NCBI GenBank assembly: GCA_963789785.1
Contig: CAWBNC010000017.1
Span: 94,908 to 158,907 of the forward strand
Reading direction: 5' to 3'
DNA from: JAEULH01 sp963789785
Lineage (GTDB): Bacteria; Pseudomonadota; Alphaproteobacteria; Rhodospirillales; Defluviicoccaceae
DNA length: 64,000 bases
Shown piece by piece: positions 46,104 to 62,805 of the stretch; the first letter of the stretch is position 1; the number at the start of each line of letters is the position of its first letter. The position numbers and the translations under genes are program-made. The notes under the pieces are model-generated. The model searched no databases. It saw only the letters and a program-made list of their open reading frames with translations, and had not been told where the DNA came from.

Positions 46104-47582
46104 ATGTCGCCAGCAGGCAGGGACGTAGCGGTTTTGGATGTAGCCCGGCAGCTCGCCAAGCCGGAAGACGCGAGCGGTTTTTTCAAGCAGGCGATCAGAA
46201 GCCTGCGCGCGCGCTGGCAAACAATCGCCGGCTCGGAATACGACGTCGATGCCGCCAGCCTGCGGCCGGATCTGCCCGGCGAAGACATCGACCGGCTGCG
46301 CAAACAGATGCAGGCATGCCTCGACGCGCGCGGCGGTGAAGTCTCGGCGCGCGCCAGAGCGGCGGCGCTGGGGCAGGCCTATCTCGCTCTCGACGAGACC
46401 GGGCGCAAACGGTTCCTCCGGGTCCTGGCCGAAGATTTCGATCTGTCGACGGGGGCCGTCGAAGAGGCGCTGAACAGGCTGAATGCGGCCGATAATGCGG
46501 AGGATCGCCGGCGGGCACGGATCGAGTTGCGCCGGGCGCTCGAGCCTCCGCGGCTCCGCCTGCTGCAGCAGTTCAGCAGCCTGCCGCAGGGCGTTAAGAT
46601 CCTGGTCAATTTGCGCGCCGAGCTGATGCCGCTGGCGCGTGCCGATCCGCTCTTTGCGTCGCTCGACGACGACCTGAAGGCGTTGCTCGCCACCTGGTTC
46701 GATGTCGACTTCCTCGAACTTCGCCGCATCACCTGGGAGAGCGCTTCGGGCGCGCTTCTGGAAAAGCTCATCGCCTACGAGGCGGTGCACGCGATCGAAA
46801 GCTGGAACGATCTGAAGAATCGGCTGGACTTCGATCGACGCTATTTCGCTTTCTTTCACCTGCGGATGCCGGATGAACCTCTCATATTCGTTGAAGTAGC
46901 GCTGGTTGACGGGATGGCCGACAACGTCCAGAACCTGCTCGATCCGTCGGCGCCGGTGCAGGATCCGCAGGTCGCCGACGCCGCGATTTTCTATTCCATC
47001 TCCAATGCCCAGCCCGGCCTGAACGGCATCAGCTTCGGAAACTTCCTGATCAAGCGGGTGGTCGACCAGCTCTCGCACGAATTCCCGAAGCTGAAGACAT
47101 TCGCGACGCTTTCGCCGATACCGGGGTTCATGCCGTGGCTACGCGCTCGCCTCGGGGAAGGGGATGCCGGCCTGCTTCTGCCCGGCGAACGCAAGGCCGT
47201 CGCCACCGCCGCCGGCGTTCATCGCGGCGTCAAGGGCTGGCTGAAGGAGACGCTGGAGCGCTCCGACTGGGTTGGGGATGCCGCTGTCGTCAAGGCTTTG
47301 AAAACGCCGCTGATGCGGCAGTGCGCACGTTATCTTGCGGTCGAAAAGCGAACGCGCGGCCGGGCGCTGGATCCGGTTGCGCATTTCCATCTCAGCAACG
47401 GCGCGCGGATGGAGCAGCTGAACTGGATGGCCGATCGTTCGGCCAAGGGTCTGGAGCAGTCGGCTGGGATGATGATCAACTACCGCTACGATCTGGCGCG
47501 GATCGACGCAAATCACGAGACCTATCGCGGCTCGGGCAGGCCGGCGTTGTCGTCGGCCATGCGCGCCCTGCTGAAGGAGTGA
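46104..47582 (+). CDS. Malonyl-CoA decarboxylase
   Basis: Converts malonyl-CoA to acetyl-CoA and CO2. The 492-residue product contains the family motif GNFLIKRVVDQLSHEFPKLK followed by TFATLSPIPGFMPWL. Late conserved residues sit in DPVAHFHLSNGARMEQLNWM and SAGMMINYRYDLARIDANHE. The N-terminal helical domain runs to about residue 170. ATG 46104 lies 19 bp after the nnrDE stop, so co-transcription is likely. Cytoplasmic; no signal peptide. Confidence 0.94.
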   Translation: MSPAGRDVAVLDVARQLAKPEDASGFFKQAIRSLRARWQTIAGSEYDVDAASLRPDLPGEDIDRLRKQMQACLDARGGEVSARARAAALGQAYLALDETGRKRFLRVLAEDFDLSTGAVEEALNRLNAADNAEDRRRARIELRRALEPPRLRLLQQFSSLPQGVKILVNLRAELMPLARADPLFASLDDDLKALLATWFDVDFLELRRITWESASGALLEKLIAYEAVHAIESWNDLKNRLDFDRRYFAFFHLRMPDEPLIFVEVALVDGMADNVQNLLDPSAPVQDPQVADAAIFYSISNAQPGLNGISFGNFLIKRVVDQLSHEFPKLKTFATLSPIPGFMPWLRARLGEGDAGLLLPGERKAVATAAGVHRGVKGWLKETLERSDWVGDAAVVKALKTPLMRQCARYLAVEKRTRGRALDPVAHFHLSNGARMEQLNWMADRSAKGLEQSAGMMINYRYDLARIDANHETYRGSGRPALSSAMRALLKE

Positions 47583-47642
47583 CCGGAGGGACCGTGGTTG
47601 CGCTTGCTACGCGTTGTCCCGTAAAAGGAAGCACGCCGGCGG

Positions 47643-47727
47643 GCGGGCGTGGTGGAACTGGTAGACACGCAGGTTTTAGGTACCTGTGACGCAAGTCGTG
47701 GGGGTTCAAATCCCTCCGCCCGCACCA
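47643..47727 (+). tRNA. tRNA-Leu(UAG)
   Basis: A class II tRNA of 82 nt plus an encoded CCA. The acceptor GCGGGCG pairs with CGCCCGC. The anticodon loop TTTAGGT gives UAG for CUA/CUN leucine codons. A long variable arm, as expected for leucine, follows, and the T loop is GGTTCAAATCC. CCA is at 47725-47727. Confidence 0.96.
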
Positions 47728-47814
47728 TTCGGTATCCGCGGCCGCCGATCCGCCGAACTTGTCTGCCATTTGCGCTTTTCACGATTCATCAGCCACAGCA
47801 AACGTCGGTTTTCC

Positions 47815-49388
47815 ATGGAAGTCATTGAGAATAAAGTCAGCGACCTGGCCCATGAGTTCAACGTCGCCATCCCGTCCGCCGAGATCGAAAGCAGGATTGC
47901 CGAGCGACTCGGCACGCTGGCGCGCAATGCCCGGCTTCCCGGTTTTCGACCGGGCAAGGTGCCAATGTCGCTGTTGCGCAAGCGCTATGGCGAGAGCCTG
48001 CGGGGCGAGGTTCTGGAAGAAGCAGTCAAGGAATCGTCGGCCGAGGTGATGACCGAGCGCGGGCTCCGCCCGGCGCTGACGCCGAAGATCGAGATCACCT
48101 CGTTCGAGCCGGAGGGCAATCTCGAGTACAAGATGGCCGTCGAGGTCCTGCCCGAGATCACCCCGCCGGATTTCGCCGCTATCGAGCTTGAGCGGATGGT
48201 TGCCGAGCCCGAGGAAGCGGAAGTGGAAAAGACGCTCGCCCGTCTCGCAGAGGTGCGCAAGTCGTGGACCCCGGTCATTGAAGCGCGGTCGGCGCAGAAG
48301 GGCGATCAGGCCGTGATCGACTTCGTCGGCCGCATCGACGGCGAGGAGTTTGAGGGCGGGCGGGCCGAGGGTTACGAGGTCGAGATCGGCGGCGGCGGCT
48401 TCATTCCCGGCTTCGAGGACGGTCTGATCGGGCTGAGCGTTGGCGATCACACACAGCTCGATCTCGCCTTCCCCGAGGGCTTCCCGAACAAAGCGCTGGC
48501 TGGAAAGCCGGTGGTCTTCGATGTCGATGTCAGGGAGCTTCGCGAGCCCGAGCCAGTGAGCGTGGACGATGCCTTCGCCCAGGCGGTGGGCGCCGAGGAT
48601 CTGGAAGCGCTGAAGGCGACGATCCGCACGGAGCACGGCCGCGAGCTGAAGGCGCTGGCGCGGATGCAGGTAAAGCGGGCGCTTCTCGACCGGCTGGCCG
48701 AAACCAACACCTTTGCCGTGCCGGCCGGGCTGGTCGATGCCGAGTACCGCAGCGTTGTCCGTCAGCTGGCCGAAACTGGCGAGGGCGAGAACGAGCACGC
48801 CCGACCATGACCGATCATGAGCACGCATCATGAGCACGGCCACGATCATGAGCACGGCCACGATCATGAGCACGGCACGCACGGCACGGGCATGAACACG
48901 AGCACGGGCATGAACACGAGCACGGGCATGAACACGAGCACGGGCATGAACACGAGCACGGGCATGACCATGATCATGAGCAGGCGGCGGCGGTCGAGGA
49001 TCCCGACAGCGGTCTCGACGACGAGAAGAAGGCCGAGTACCGCCGGTTGGCCGAACGCCGTGTCCGCCTCGGTCTGCTGCTCGCCGAGGTCGGTCGCATC
49101 AATAATCTGCGGGTCAGCCCGGAAGAGCTGAGCAGGGCCATCATGGCCGAGGCGCGCCGTTACCCAGGGCAGGAAAAAAACGTGATCGACTTCTTCCGTG
49201 AGCATGAGGCCGCCCGCGAGTCGCTAGCGGCGCCGCTGCTCGAGGACAAGGTTGTCGATTTCATCCTCGAGATGGCGAACGTAGCGGAGCGGGATGTTTC
49301 GGTGGCCGAACTGCTCGCCGCGAGCGGTGAAACCGGGGAGGCGGAGCAGGACGAAGCGACGGGCGCGGACGGGCCGGCTTCTCTTTAG
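47815..49388 (+). CDS. tig: Trigger factor (ribosome-associated chaperone) with His-rich segment; frameshifted
   Basis: Binds nascent chains at the exit tunnel and is a peptidyl-prolyl isomerase. The N-terminal ribosome-binding part has the signature GFRPGKVPMSLLRKRYGESL. The FKBP-like PPIase domain contains GDQAVIDFVGRIDGEEFEGG. The main frame ends at 48810. Further on, frame zero (from 48888) reads a His/Glu/Gly-rich stretch, then DPDSGLDDEKKAEYRRLAER and the chaperone C-terminus to 49388. Several indels between 48790 and 48890 separate the frames. The His-rich part is 18-bp tandem DNA repeats, so assembly slippage is likely. Corrected length is about 525 residues. It is followed by clpP, clpX and lon. 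Confidence 0.9.
48888..48959 (+). repeat. Four perfect 18-bp tandem repeats inside tig
   Basis: The unit GGGCATGAACACGAGCAC occurs four times exactly and then partially, encoding Gly-His-Glu-His-Glu-His units in frame zero. A more irregular CATGAGCACGGCCACGAT repeat precedes it (48830-48875). These are codon repeats of a His-rich linker. Confidence 0.93.
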
Positions 49389-49511
49389 CCGGCGGCGCCC
49401 CCATACTACCCGGCAAGCGTCACAGCGACGGCGGCGGCGAGCTGTCATCCTGCAACATGCGGTGCCGCGATTCGGCGCGAGTTCGAGCCGGTTCTCTCGA
49501 ACGGACTATGC

Positions 49512-50171
49512 ATGGAAACAACATCTGGAGCTGCGTCGAACATGTTGATCCCGATGGTAGTCGAGACGACCAACCGCGGCGAACGCGCCTACGATATTTT
49601 TTCGCGGCTGCTCAAGGAACGCATCGTCTTCCTGACCGGCCCGGTGAACGACGAGGTTGCCAGCCTGGTCTGTGCGCAGCTTCTCTTCCTCGAATCCGAA
49701 AACCCGAATAAGGACATCTCGTTTTACATCAACTCGCCAGGCGGCCTCGTCACGTCGGGACTGGCCATATACGATACGATGCTGTACATTCGACCCGATG
49801 TGTCAACTGTCTGCATCGGTCAGGCGGCGTCCATGGGTTCCTTGTTGCTGACCGCGGGGTGTCCGGGAAAGCGCTACGCGTTGCCCAACGCCCGGATTAT
49901 GGTCCACCAGCCGTCAGGCGGCTTCCAGGGCCAGGCGAGCGACATCGAGATCCACGCTCGCGAAATCCTTGCGTTGCGGTCGCGACTTAACAACATTTAT
50001 GTCAAACACACGGCGCAGCCGGTTGACGTCATCGAGACAGCCGTCGAACGTGATCGGTTCATGAGTCCCGCCGAAGCACGTGAATTCGGTTTGATCGATC
50101 AGGTCGTGGAAATGCGACCGGCGGCCGATCGCGAAGACCGGCCGAATGGGCCGAAAGGACCGAGAGGCTAA
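49512..50171 (+). CDS. clpP: ATP-dependent Clp protease proteolytic subunit ClpP
   Basis: A serine protease barrel that degrades substrates delivered by ClpX. The 219-residue product has the catalytic Ser in CIGQAASMGSLLLTAG near residue 106, the His in RIMVHQPSGG near 131 and an Asp further on; DISFYINSPGGLVTSGLAIY is typical. The N-terminus is uncertain: ATG 49512, or the internal Met at 49542. It is followed by clpX, with a 171-bp gap. Confidence 0.96.
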   Translation: METTSGAASNMLIPMVVETTNRGERAYDIFSRLLKERIVFLTGPVNDEVASLVCAQLLFLESENPNKDISFYINSPGGLVTSGLAIYDTMLYIRPDVSTVCIGQAASMGSLLLTAGCPGKRYALPNARIMVHQPSGGFQGQASDIEIHAREILALRSRLNNIYVKHTAQPVDVIETAVERDRFMSPAEAREFGLIDQVVEMRPAADREDRPNGPKGPRG

Positions 50172-50342
50172 CGACGCCGTAATGGTCCCGCCGGTCCCGA
50201 GGGCGTGGATGCCGCATTCGCGGGTCCAGTTCTGCTGCAACCGTATCGTCCCGCGGCGTTGTCAGATTATTGGGGATTGTGCCGGCAAGATGCAAATGGC
50301 TAACATGTCCGGTCTGGAGGCAGCCCTGTTACGGAAAATGAC

Positions 50343-51608
<1,266 letters not shown>

Positions 51609-51735
51609 TCGCCGCCGCCCGCACGACTCCCACCACCTTGATCCCCGGCGCGCAGGCGGCCACCTTACGCCGTGAGGCAGGCTGTGGCTTTCCCACAAGT
51701 CTCCGCGTCAGCCAACGGCAAGAGGCGATCTCATC

Positions 51736-54144
<2,409 letters not shown>

Positions 54145-54370
54145 GGCATGCCGAGCCCGGATGGGCGTGGCCGCTGCAGGGGGGCGGCCACCGCGTTTGC
54201 GGCACGCCCATGTCGCGATGGCGGAGCGACCCGCTCGGGCAGGTAACCGGCCGCGCTGAAACCGCGCCTCGCGTTTGTTGCGAAACCCCAGATTTTGTAG
54301 TACGCCTTTCGGGGGTTGCGTTGAACGCGGCCGCTATTGGCAATTTTTGACACAAGAGGGGGGTTCTGGG

Positions 54371-54643
54371 TTGAACAGAAACGATCTGGTCGCAACTGTC
54401 GCCGACGAAACCGGCTTATCGAAAAAGGACGCTGCAACGGCTGTGGACGGTGTTTTCGAAGCCATTACCAGCGCGCTGAAGGGCGGGGACGAGGTGCGTC
54501 TTGTCGGCTTCGGCACGTTCTCGGTGTCCGACCGCGCGGCTTCGGAGGGGCGCAATCCGCGCACCGGGGAGGCCATTCAGATTGCCGCCTCACGGGTTCC
54601 GAAATTCAAGGCCGGCAAGGGCCTGAAGGACGCACTGAACTAG
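54371..54643 (+). CDS. hupB: DNA-binding protein HU
   Basis: A 90-residue nucleoid-associated histone-like protein. It starts at TTG 54371 (LNRNDLVATVADETGLSKKD), with a G-rich site upstream (GAGGGGGG). GFGTFSVSDRAASEGRNPRTGE is the DNA-contacting arm region, and the C-terminal FKAGKGLKDALN is typical. It follows lon, the classical order. There is no frameshift. Confidence 0.96.
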   Translation: MNRNDLVATVADETGLSKKDAATAVDGVFEAITSALKGGDEVRLVGFGTFSVSDRAASEGRNPRTGEAIQIAASRVPKFKAGKGLKDALN

Positions 54644-54689
54644 AGCGGTCCGGCGCCCTTCGCCGGCGCCGGCAAGATGCCGGCGGTCT

Positions 54690-54885
54690 GAAATCAACCT
54701 GTTTTGCCGTTGTACGAGTTCGTCCAATGGCGTTTTGATCCAGCCGCGCCGTAACAAGCGTAACAGGCATGTTGATCGCGCGGGAGCCGTCGGCGGCTGC
54801 CGCAAGCTGACTTTCGTGAATTTGCGGGGTGAAAGCGCATTGGTGTGGACGCCAATCGCTTTTGCCTTGTATTCCATCGCTTCCG
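54690..54885. repeat. Possible further relic of the intergenic palindromic repeat
   Basis: The hupB to tRNA-Val gap contains AATCAACCTGTTTTGCCGTT near 54694, reminiscent of the start of the secDF repeats. On the minus strand, GATGGAATACAA (54866-54877) lies beside a small hairpin (ATTGGTGT/ACGCCAAT). The 12-base match to copy 2 is exact, but the rest is diverged. Confidence 0.35.
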
Positions 54886-54889
54886 CGAC

Positions 54890-54965
54890 GGGCGGTTAGC
54901 TCAGTCGGTAGAGCGCCACGCTTACACCGTGGATGTCGGCGGTTCGAGCCCGTCACCGCCCACCA
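54890..54965 (+). tRNA. tRNA-Val(UAC)
   Basis: 73 nt plus an encoded CCA. The acceptor GGGCGGT pairs with ACCGCCC, the D arm is GCTCAGTCGGTAGAGC, and the anticodon loop CTTACAC gives UAC for GUA valine codons. The T loop is TTCGAGC. Confidence 0.96.
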
Positions 54966-55103
54966 GCGCCGCGACCGCATGCCGCTTTGGCCCGCAAACC
55001 TTCGCCGAGCCCGGCAGAGGCTTTTGTTAATGTCGGAGAACCGAGCCGGCACTAGGTTGCGCGGCGCCATCTTCCCTTCTCCTAATGCGGGGCAACGAAT
55101 ATA

Positions 55104-57265
<2,162 letters not shown>

Positions 57266-57269
<4 letters not shown>

Positions 57270-59115
57270 CGCGGTTCAGCCATCGGATGCCGTTCGGCGC
57301 CGAGAGTCGGACCCGCGGGCGCCCGCTTCCGCCTGTGGGCGCCGGACGCGCAGACAGTGGCGCTGTGTCTGGGCGAGGGCAGCGCCGAACGGGTCGCTGC
57401 CGCTGGAGCAAGGATCCCGCCGGCTGGTGCGAGACCACGGTGCGCGATGCCGCGGCGGGAACGCGCTACCGCTACCAGATCGACGGGGATCTGAAGGTGC
57501 CCGATCCGGCGTCGCGCTATCAGCCGGACGACGTTCACGGCCCGAGCGCCGTCATCGATCCCGCCGCCTATGCCTGGAAGAACCCGGAGTGGCGCGGGCG
57601 ACCGTGGGAGGACTGCCGTCTTCTACGAGCTGCACGTCGGCACTTTCTCGCCCGAGGGTACGTTTCGCGGCGTCGCCGATCGGCTGGCCTACCTCAAGGA
57701 TCTGGGCGTCACCGCGGTCGAGCTGATGCCGGTGGCGGACTTTCCGGGCACGCGCGACTGGGGCTACGACGGCGTCGCCCTTTACGCGCCGGACGCGCGT
57801 CTACGGTCGGCCGGACGATCTCAAGGCGCTGGTCGATGCCGCCCACGGGCTCGATCTGATGGTCTTCCTCGACGTGGTCTACAACCACTTCGGGCCGGAG
57901 GGAAACTACCTCCACGCCTTCGCCAAGCGCTTCTTCAATCCCGATCGGCACACGCCGTGGGGCGCGGCGATCAATTTCGACGCCGACGGACAGCCGCGTC
58001 GTGCGCGACTTCTTCATTCACAACACGCTGTACTGGCTGGAGGAGTATCGCTTCGACGGCCTGCGCTTCGACGCCGTGCATGCCATCGAGGACAACTCCA
58101 CGCCGGACATTCTGACCGAGCTCGCCGAGACCGTGCACAAGCGCATCCCGGAGGGTCGGCACGTGCATCTGGTGCTTGAGAACGACAAGAACGAGTCACG
58201 CTACCTCGGTCGCGATGGCGCGAACTGCGGCCGCGTCATTACGTCGCCCAGTGGAACGACGACATCCACCACGCCTACCACGTCCTGGTGACGGGCGAGA
58301 GCGGCGGCTACTACAAGGACTACGCCGATCGCGCCGGGGGCGCACCTCGCCCGCTGCCTGACCGAGGGCTTTGCCTATCAGGGCGATCCGTCGCCCTTTC
58401 GCGACGGCGAGATCCGCGGCGAGCCCAGCGCCGGGCTGCCGGCTACGGCGTTCGTCTCCTTCATCCAGAACCACGACCAGGTCGGCAACCGCGCCTTCGG
58501 CGAGCGGATCAACCAGCTCGCATCGCCGGAGGCGCTGCGCGCGGCGACCGTGATCCTGTGCCTGGCGCCGGCGCCGCCGATGCTGTTCATGGGCCAGGAG
58601 TGGGCTTCGGCGCGGCCCTTCCTGTTCTTCTGCAATCTTGGGCCCGATCTCGAGGAACCCGTGCGCGAAGGCCGGCGGCGGGAGTTCGCGTCGTTCCCCG
58701 AGTTCAGCAATCCGGAGGCGCGGGCGCAGGATCCCCGATCCCAACGCGCCGGAGACCTTCGAGGACAGCAAGCTCGACTGGGCGGCGCGCGAGGCCGGCG
58801 AACATGCCGAAATGCTCGCGCTGCATCGACGACCTGCTGGCCCTGCGCCAGACCGAGCTGGCCGTACGCCTGCGCGAAGATGCCCGGCGGCGGCACGGTC
58901 GCCTGGCGCGAGGGCGCCGCGATGATGCTGGTCTGGCCTCTCGGCGACGGCTCGACCCTGACACTGGTGGCGAACATGGCCGGCGACGCGGCCGAGGCGC
59001 CCGCGACTCGAGGTCGACGGGCAGGCTTCTGCATGCCACCGCCGACTTCGACGCCGGATCGCCGATGACGCATCTGCCGGCGTGGGCGGCCGCCTATTAT
59101 CTCGACCCGGCCTGA
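57266..59115 (+). pseudogene. treZ: Malto-oligosyltrehalose trehalohydrolase TreZ (many frameshifts)
   Basis: Releases trehalose from maltooligosyltrehalose. The corrected protein contains FRLWAPDAQTVALCLG, EDAVFYELHVGTFSPEGTF, VVYNHFGPEGNYLHAFAKRF, nucleophile DGLRFDAVHAIED, acid LENDKNES and QNHDQVGNRAFGERI. About a dozen single-base shifts break it, among them about 57305, 57409, 57614, 57800, 57990, 58222, 58338, 58735, 58830, 58872, 59006 and 59023. No individual frame runs far. The clean stop is 59113-59115. It starts inside the glgX stop codon region. Confidence 0.87.
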
Positions 59116-59129
59116 AGGGAGGGCAGCGC

Positions 59130-62108
59130 GTGAGCGACGCCAACCTCTACCTGCCGCGGGCGACCTACCGGCTGCAGTTCAACAGCGCCTTCACCTTCGA
59201 CGATGCCCGCGCGCTGATCCCCTATCTCGCCGATCTCGGCATCAGCCACCTCTACGCCTCGCCGTACCTGAAGGCGCGGGAGGGCAGCACGCACGGCTAC
59301 GACATCGTCGATCACAACAGCCTTCAACCCGGAGATCGGCACGCGAAGACAGCTTCCGCGCCATGAGCGACGAGCTCGGCGGCCCACGGGCTCGGCCAGA
59401 TCCTCGATTTCGTGCCGAACCACATGGGCATCGGCCGGGCCGACAATGCCTGGTGGCTCGATGTTCTCGAGTGGGGCGAGGAATCGCCTTACGCCGAGTA
59501 CTTCGATATCGACTGGAGCTCGGCGAAGCTGGAGCTGCGCGGCAAGGTTCTGCTGCCGGTCCTCGGCAATCACTACGGCGACACCCTCGAAGGCGGCGAG
59601 CTGAAGCTCGCCTTCGACGCCGACGACGGCAGCTTCAGCGTCTGGTACTACGAGCACCGCTTTCCGGTCACGCCCGGCCAGTACAGCCGGATCCTTCGGC
59701 CGGTGGCCGAAGCAGCTCAACCGGGACGAACGGCTCGAGCGACGATCGAGGCCGAGGCGCTCGAGGTGGTCGTTTCCGGGCTTTCGCGACATGACCCGGC
59801 GCTTCCGCTCGCCGCGCGATCGCGCGACGCGGCGTCGGCAGGCGGCCGGGCTGCGCCGGCGCCTGGTCGAGGCGGCTCGCGAACCGGTTCTGGCCAAGGC
59901 GATCGAGGCCGAGGTCGCGCGGCTCAACGGCACCCCCGGCAAGCATGCGAGCTTCGAGCCGCTGCACCGGCTGCTCGAGGCGCAGCCATACCGGCTCGCC
60001 TTCTGGCGCGTCGCGGCCGAGGAGATCAACTATCGCCGGTTCTTCCAGATCAACGATCTGGCCGGGCATCCGGATCGAGGTGCCGGCGGTCTTCGACCAG
60101 ATCCACGAACTGACCCTCCGGCTGATCCGCGAGGGCCACATTCACGGCCTGCGCATCGACCACATCGACGGCCTGTTCGATCCCCGCCGCTATCTGGAGC
60201 GGCTGCAGGAGGTCGGCGGCGGCGGCCATGCGCCGGCGCGCAAGGCCGGCGGAACGGACGAGGACGCCGGCGAGCGAGGACGGAGCGCCGTTCTACATCG
60301 TCGTCGAGAAGATTCTCGCGCCGCACGAGCGCCTGCGCGAGGAGTGGCCGATCGCCGGGCACCACCGGCTACGAGTTCCTCAACCGGGTCAACGGGGTGT
60401 TCGTCGACGCCGAGGCCGAGACGGTCCTCGAGCGGGCCTACGAGCGCTTCATCGGCGAACGGCGTGTCTTTCGAGGAAATCACCTATCAGAGCAAGAAGC
60501 AGGTGATGGACCTCGAGCTCGCCAGCGAGCTGAGGGTTCTCGCCAACGAATACAACCGCTTGACCGAAACGAGCTGGCAGACCCGCGATTATACCCTGGT
60601 GGGGCTGCGTCAGGCGTTGCGCGAGGTCGTCGCCAGCTTCCCCGTGTACCGGACCTATGTCGACAGTTCCGGCGCATCGCAGGAGGACTACCGCGACATC
60701 GAGTGGGCGATCGCCCAGGCGCGCAAGCGCAGCTATCGCCCCGACAAGAGCGTCTTCGACTTCATTTTCGAGCTCCTGACCGCCGAAATCGCGGAGCAGC
60801 GCGACAACGGCCTGAACCCGGCCGAGGTGCGTCGGCTGGCGATGAAGTTCCAACAGTATACCGGGCCGGTCATGGCCAAGGGCGTCGAGGACACCGCCTT
60901 CTACCGTTACAACCGGCTCGTCTCGTTGAACGAGGTCGGCGGCGAGCCGGCGCGGTTCGGAACGACGCTGTCGGCTTTCCATCACCTCAACCAGGACGCG
61001 GCGCGGCGCTGGCCGCACCGGATGGTCTGCTCGGCCACCCACGACACCAAGCGCGGCGAAGATGTTCGCGCGCGCATCAACGTCATCTCCGAGCTGCCCG
61101 ACGAATGGTCGGCGCGGGCGCGGCGCTGGGCGACGCTGAATCGCCGGCGCAAGACCGAGTACAACGACGCTCAGGCGCCCGACGAGAACGATGAGTATCT
61201 CTTCTACCAGACGCTGGTCGGGGCCTGGCCCATCGAATTCGCCGGCGACGATGAGATCGATCCGGATCAGGCGGACGTCTTCCGCGACAGGATGCTGGGC
61301 TACATGACCAAGGCGGTCCGTGAGGCCAAGCGCCGGTCGAGCTGGATCGCGCCCGACGAAACCTACGAGGCCAGCCTCAACGAGTTCGTCACCCGCGTGC
61401 TCGATACGCGCAAGGCCAACCCCTTCGTCGCGGACTTTCGCGGCTTTCAGGAGCGGATCGCGCCGGTCGGCATGGTCTACGGCCTGGCGCAGACGACGAT
61501 CAAGCTGACGGCGCCGGGCGTGCCTGACATCTATCAGGGCTGCGAGATGTGGGACTTCAGTCTGGTCGACCCCGACAATCGCCGCCCGGTCGACTTCGAA
61601 GTCAGGGCGGCCGGCCTGCGCGGTCTTCGTGACGGGCTCGCCGAGCACGGCGCGCTGGCGACGGCCCGGCGCCTGCTCGAGCATTGGCCGGATGGCGTCG
61701 TCAAGCTGTACCTTACCTGGCGGCTCCTCGGCCTGCGCTCCCGCCATCCGGCGCTGTTCCTCGACGGCACGTACGCTCCAGCCGATGCCATTGGGCCTCG
61801 CGGCGATCAGCTTTGCGCTTTCGTGCGCACATGCGGGGCGCAGGCCATGCTGGTCGTGGTTCCGAGGCTTGTCGCGAACATCATGGACCGGCTCAACGGC
61901 CCGCCGCTGGGCAACCCGGCGTGGGGCGATACCGCTGTCGCGCTTCCCGAAGAGATGCCGGCGGAGGGCGACTGGGTCAACGTTTTGACCGACGAGGAAC
62001 ACGTCGTCGCGGCGGGCGCCGACGGTCGGCCGCTGTTTCGCCGCCGGGGCACTGCTGCAGAACTTTCCGATCGCCGTGCTTCTCTCGCCGGAGAAGGATG
62101 CCGCCTGA
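59130..62108 (+). pseudogene. treY: Malto-oligosyltrehalose synthase TreY (frameshifts in the first half)
   Basis: Rearranges the reducing end of maltodextrins to form maltooligosyltrehalose. GTG 59130 has AGGGAGG upstream. Conserved parts after correction: PRATYRLQFNSAFTFDDARA, QILDFVPNHMGIG, GLRIDHIDGLFDP (nucleophile), PFYIVVEKILAPHE (acid), GVEDTAFYRYNRLVSLNEVG and SATHDTKRGEDVRARI. Shifts occur near 59322, 59347, 59381, 59710, 60072, 60275, 60357, 60455 and 62047. The stretch 60490-62040 is clean. The restored end is LLQNFPIAVLLSPEKDAA with the stop at 62106-62108. Confidence 0.88.
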
Positions 62109-62230
62109 TCGTCGATCCCGCGACGAGGGCAGGTCATGCGCTTGTCCGGTAACGCGGCGGGTCCTGTCTTGACACCCGCCGGGCCGGGGGTTACATCGGG
62201 CGCGCCCTCGCGGGTGGCGTATCCGCCATG

Positions 62231-62307
62231 GGGGTGTAGCTCAGTCCGGTTAGAGCGCTGGCCTGTCACGCCAGAGGTCGCGGGTTCGAGTCCCGTCACT
62301 CCCGCCA
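62231..62307 (+). tRNA. tRNA-Asp(GUC)
   Basis: 74 nt plus an encoded CCA. The acceptor GGGGGTG pairs with CACTCCC (one G-U). The anticodon loop CTGTCAC gives GUC for aspartate codons. The D arm is GCTCAGTCCGGTTAGAGC and the T loop TTCGAGT. Confidence 0.96.
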
Positions 62308-62439
62308 AACGCCCGGGCCCGCGCGTTGGAGTGCAGGGCGGATGAGCCGGCGCCAGCGTCCGCCTTTCCCGGTGTTCCCTCCGGGTCGCCGTCGCGTGCT
62401 TCGAACCGCCGGCCGCCGGTCGGCAGAAATGGTGTCGCC

Positions 62440-62805
62440 GTGGAAGCCTTCCTGTCCGACTACGTGCCGATCCTCATTTTCCTGGCGATAGCCATCGGCA
62501 TTGCGGTAATGGCCATCGTCGCCTCTTACATCATTGCGCCGCAAAATCCGGATGCGGACAAGGTTTCGGCCTATGAGTGCGGCTTCGATGCTTTCGAAGA
62601 CGCAAGACGGCAGTTCGACGTCCGGTTTTACTTAGTCGCCATTCTCTTCATCATATTTGATCTGGAAGTCGCGTTCCTCTTCCCGTGGGCAATCACCCTT
62701 GGCGAGATCGGGATGTTCGGGTTCTGGTCCATGATGGTTTTTCTGGCAATCCTTACCATCGGATTTATATACGAGTGGAGAAAAGGAGCGCTGGAATGGG
62801 AATAA
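62440..62805 (+). CDS. nuoA: NADH-quinone oxidoreductase subunit A
   Basis: A membrane subunit of complex I, 121 residues, normal length. Three helices: YVPILIFLAIAIGIAVMAIV, then FYLVAILFIIFDLEVAFLFP and MVFLAILTIGFIYEW. The conserved KVSAYECGFDAFEDARRQFD loop carries the functional Cys. The start is probably GTG 62440; the longer frame to 62326 adds an unrelated Arg/Pro-rich leader. Its stop overlaps nuoB by 10 bp. Confidence 0.94.
   Translation: MEAFLSDYVPILIFLAIAIGIAVMAIVASYIIAPQNPDADKVSAYECGFDAFEDARRQFDVRFYLVAILFIIFDLEVAFLFPWAITLGEIGMFGFWSMMVFLAILTIGFIYEWRKGALEWE

Noticed and set aside
48830..48975. CRISPR-like short repeat array
   Set aside because: The units are contiguous without spacers and encode His/Glu/Gly in the trigger factor frame, so they are coding tandem repeats.
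54145..54370. Terminator or small RNA between lon and hupB
   Set aside because: A GC-rich inverted repeat is present around 54165-54212, but no T-run or conserved RNA fold could be supported.
60449..62308. Minus-strand 619-residue frame over treY and tRNA-Asp
   Set aside because: It is antisense to treY catalytic motifs and crosses a tRNA gene.
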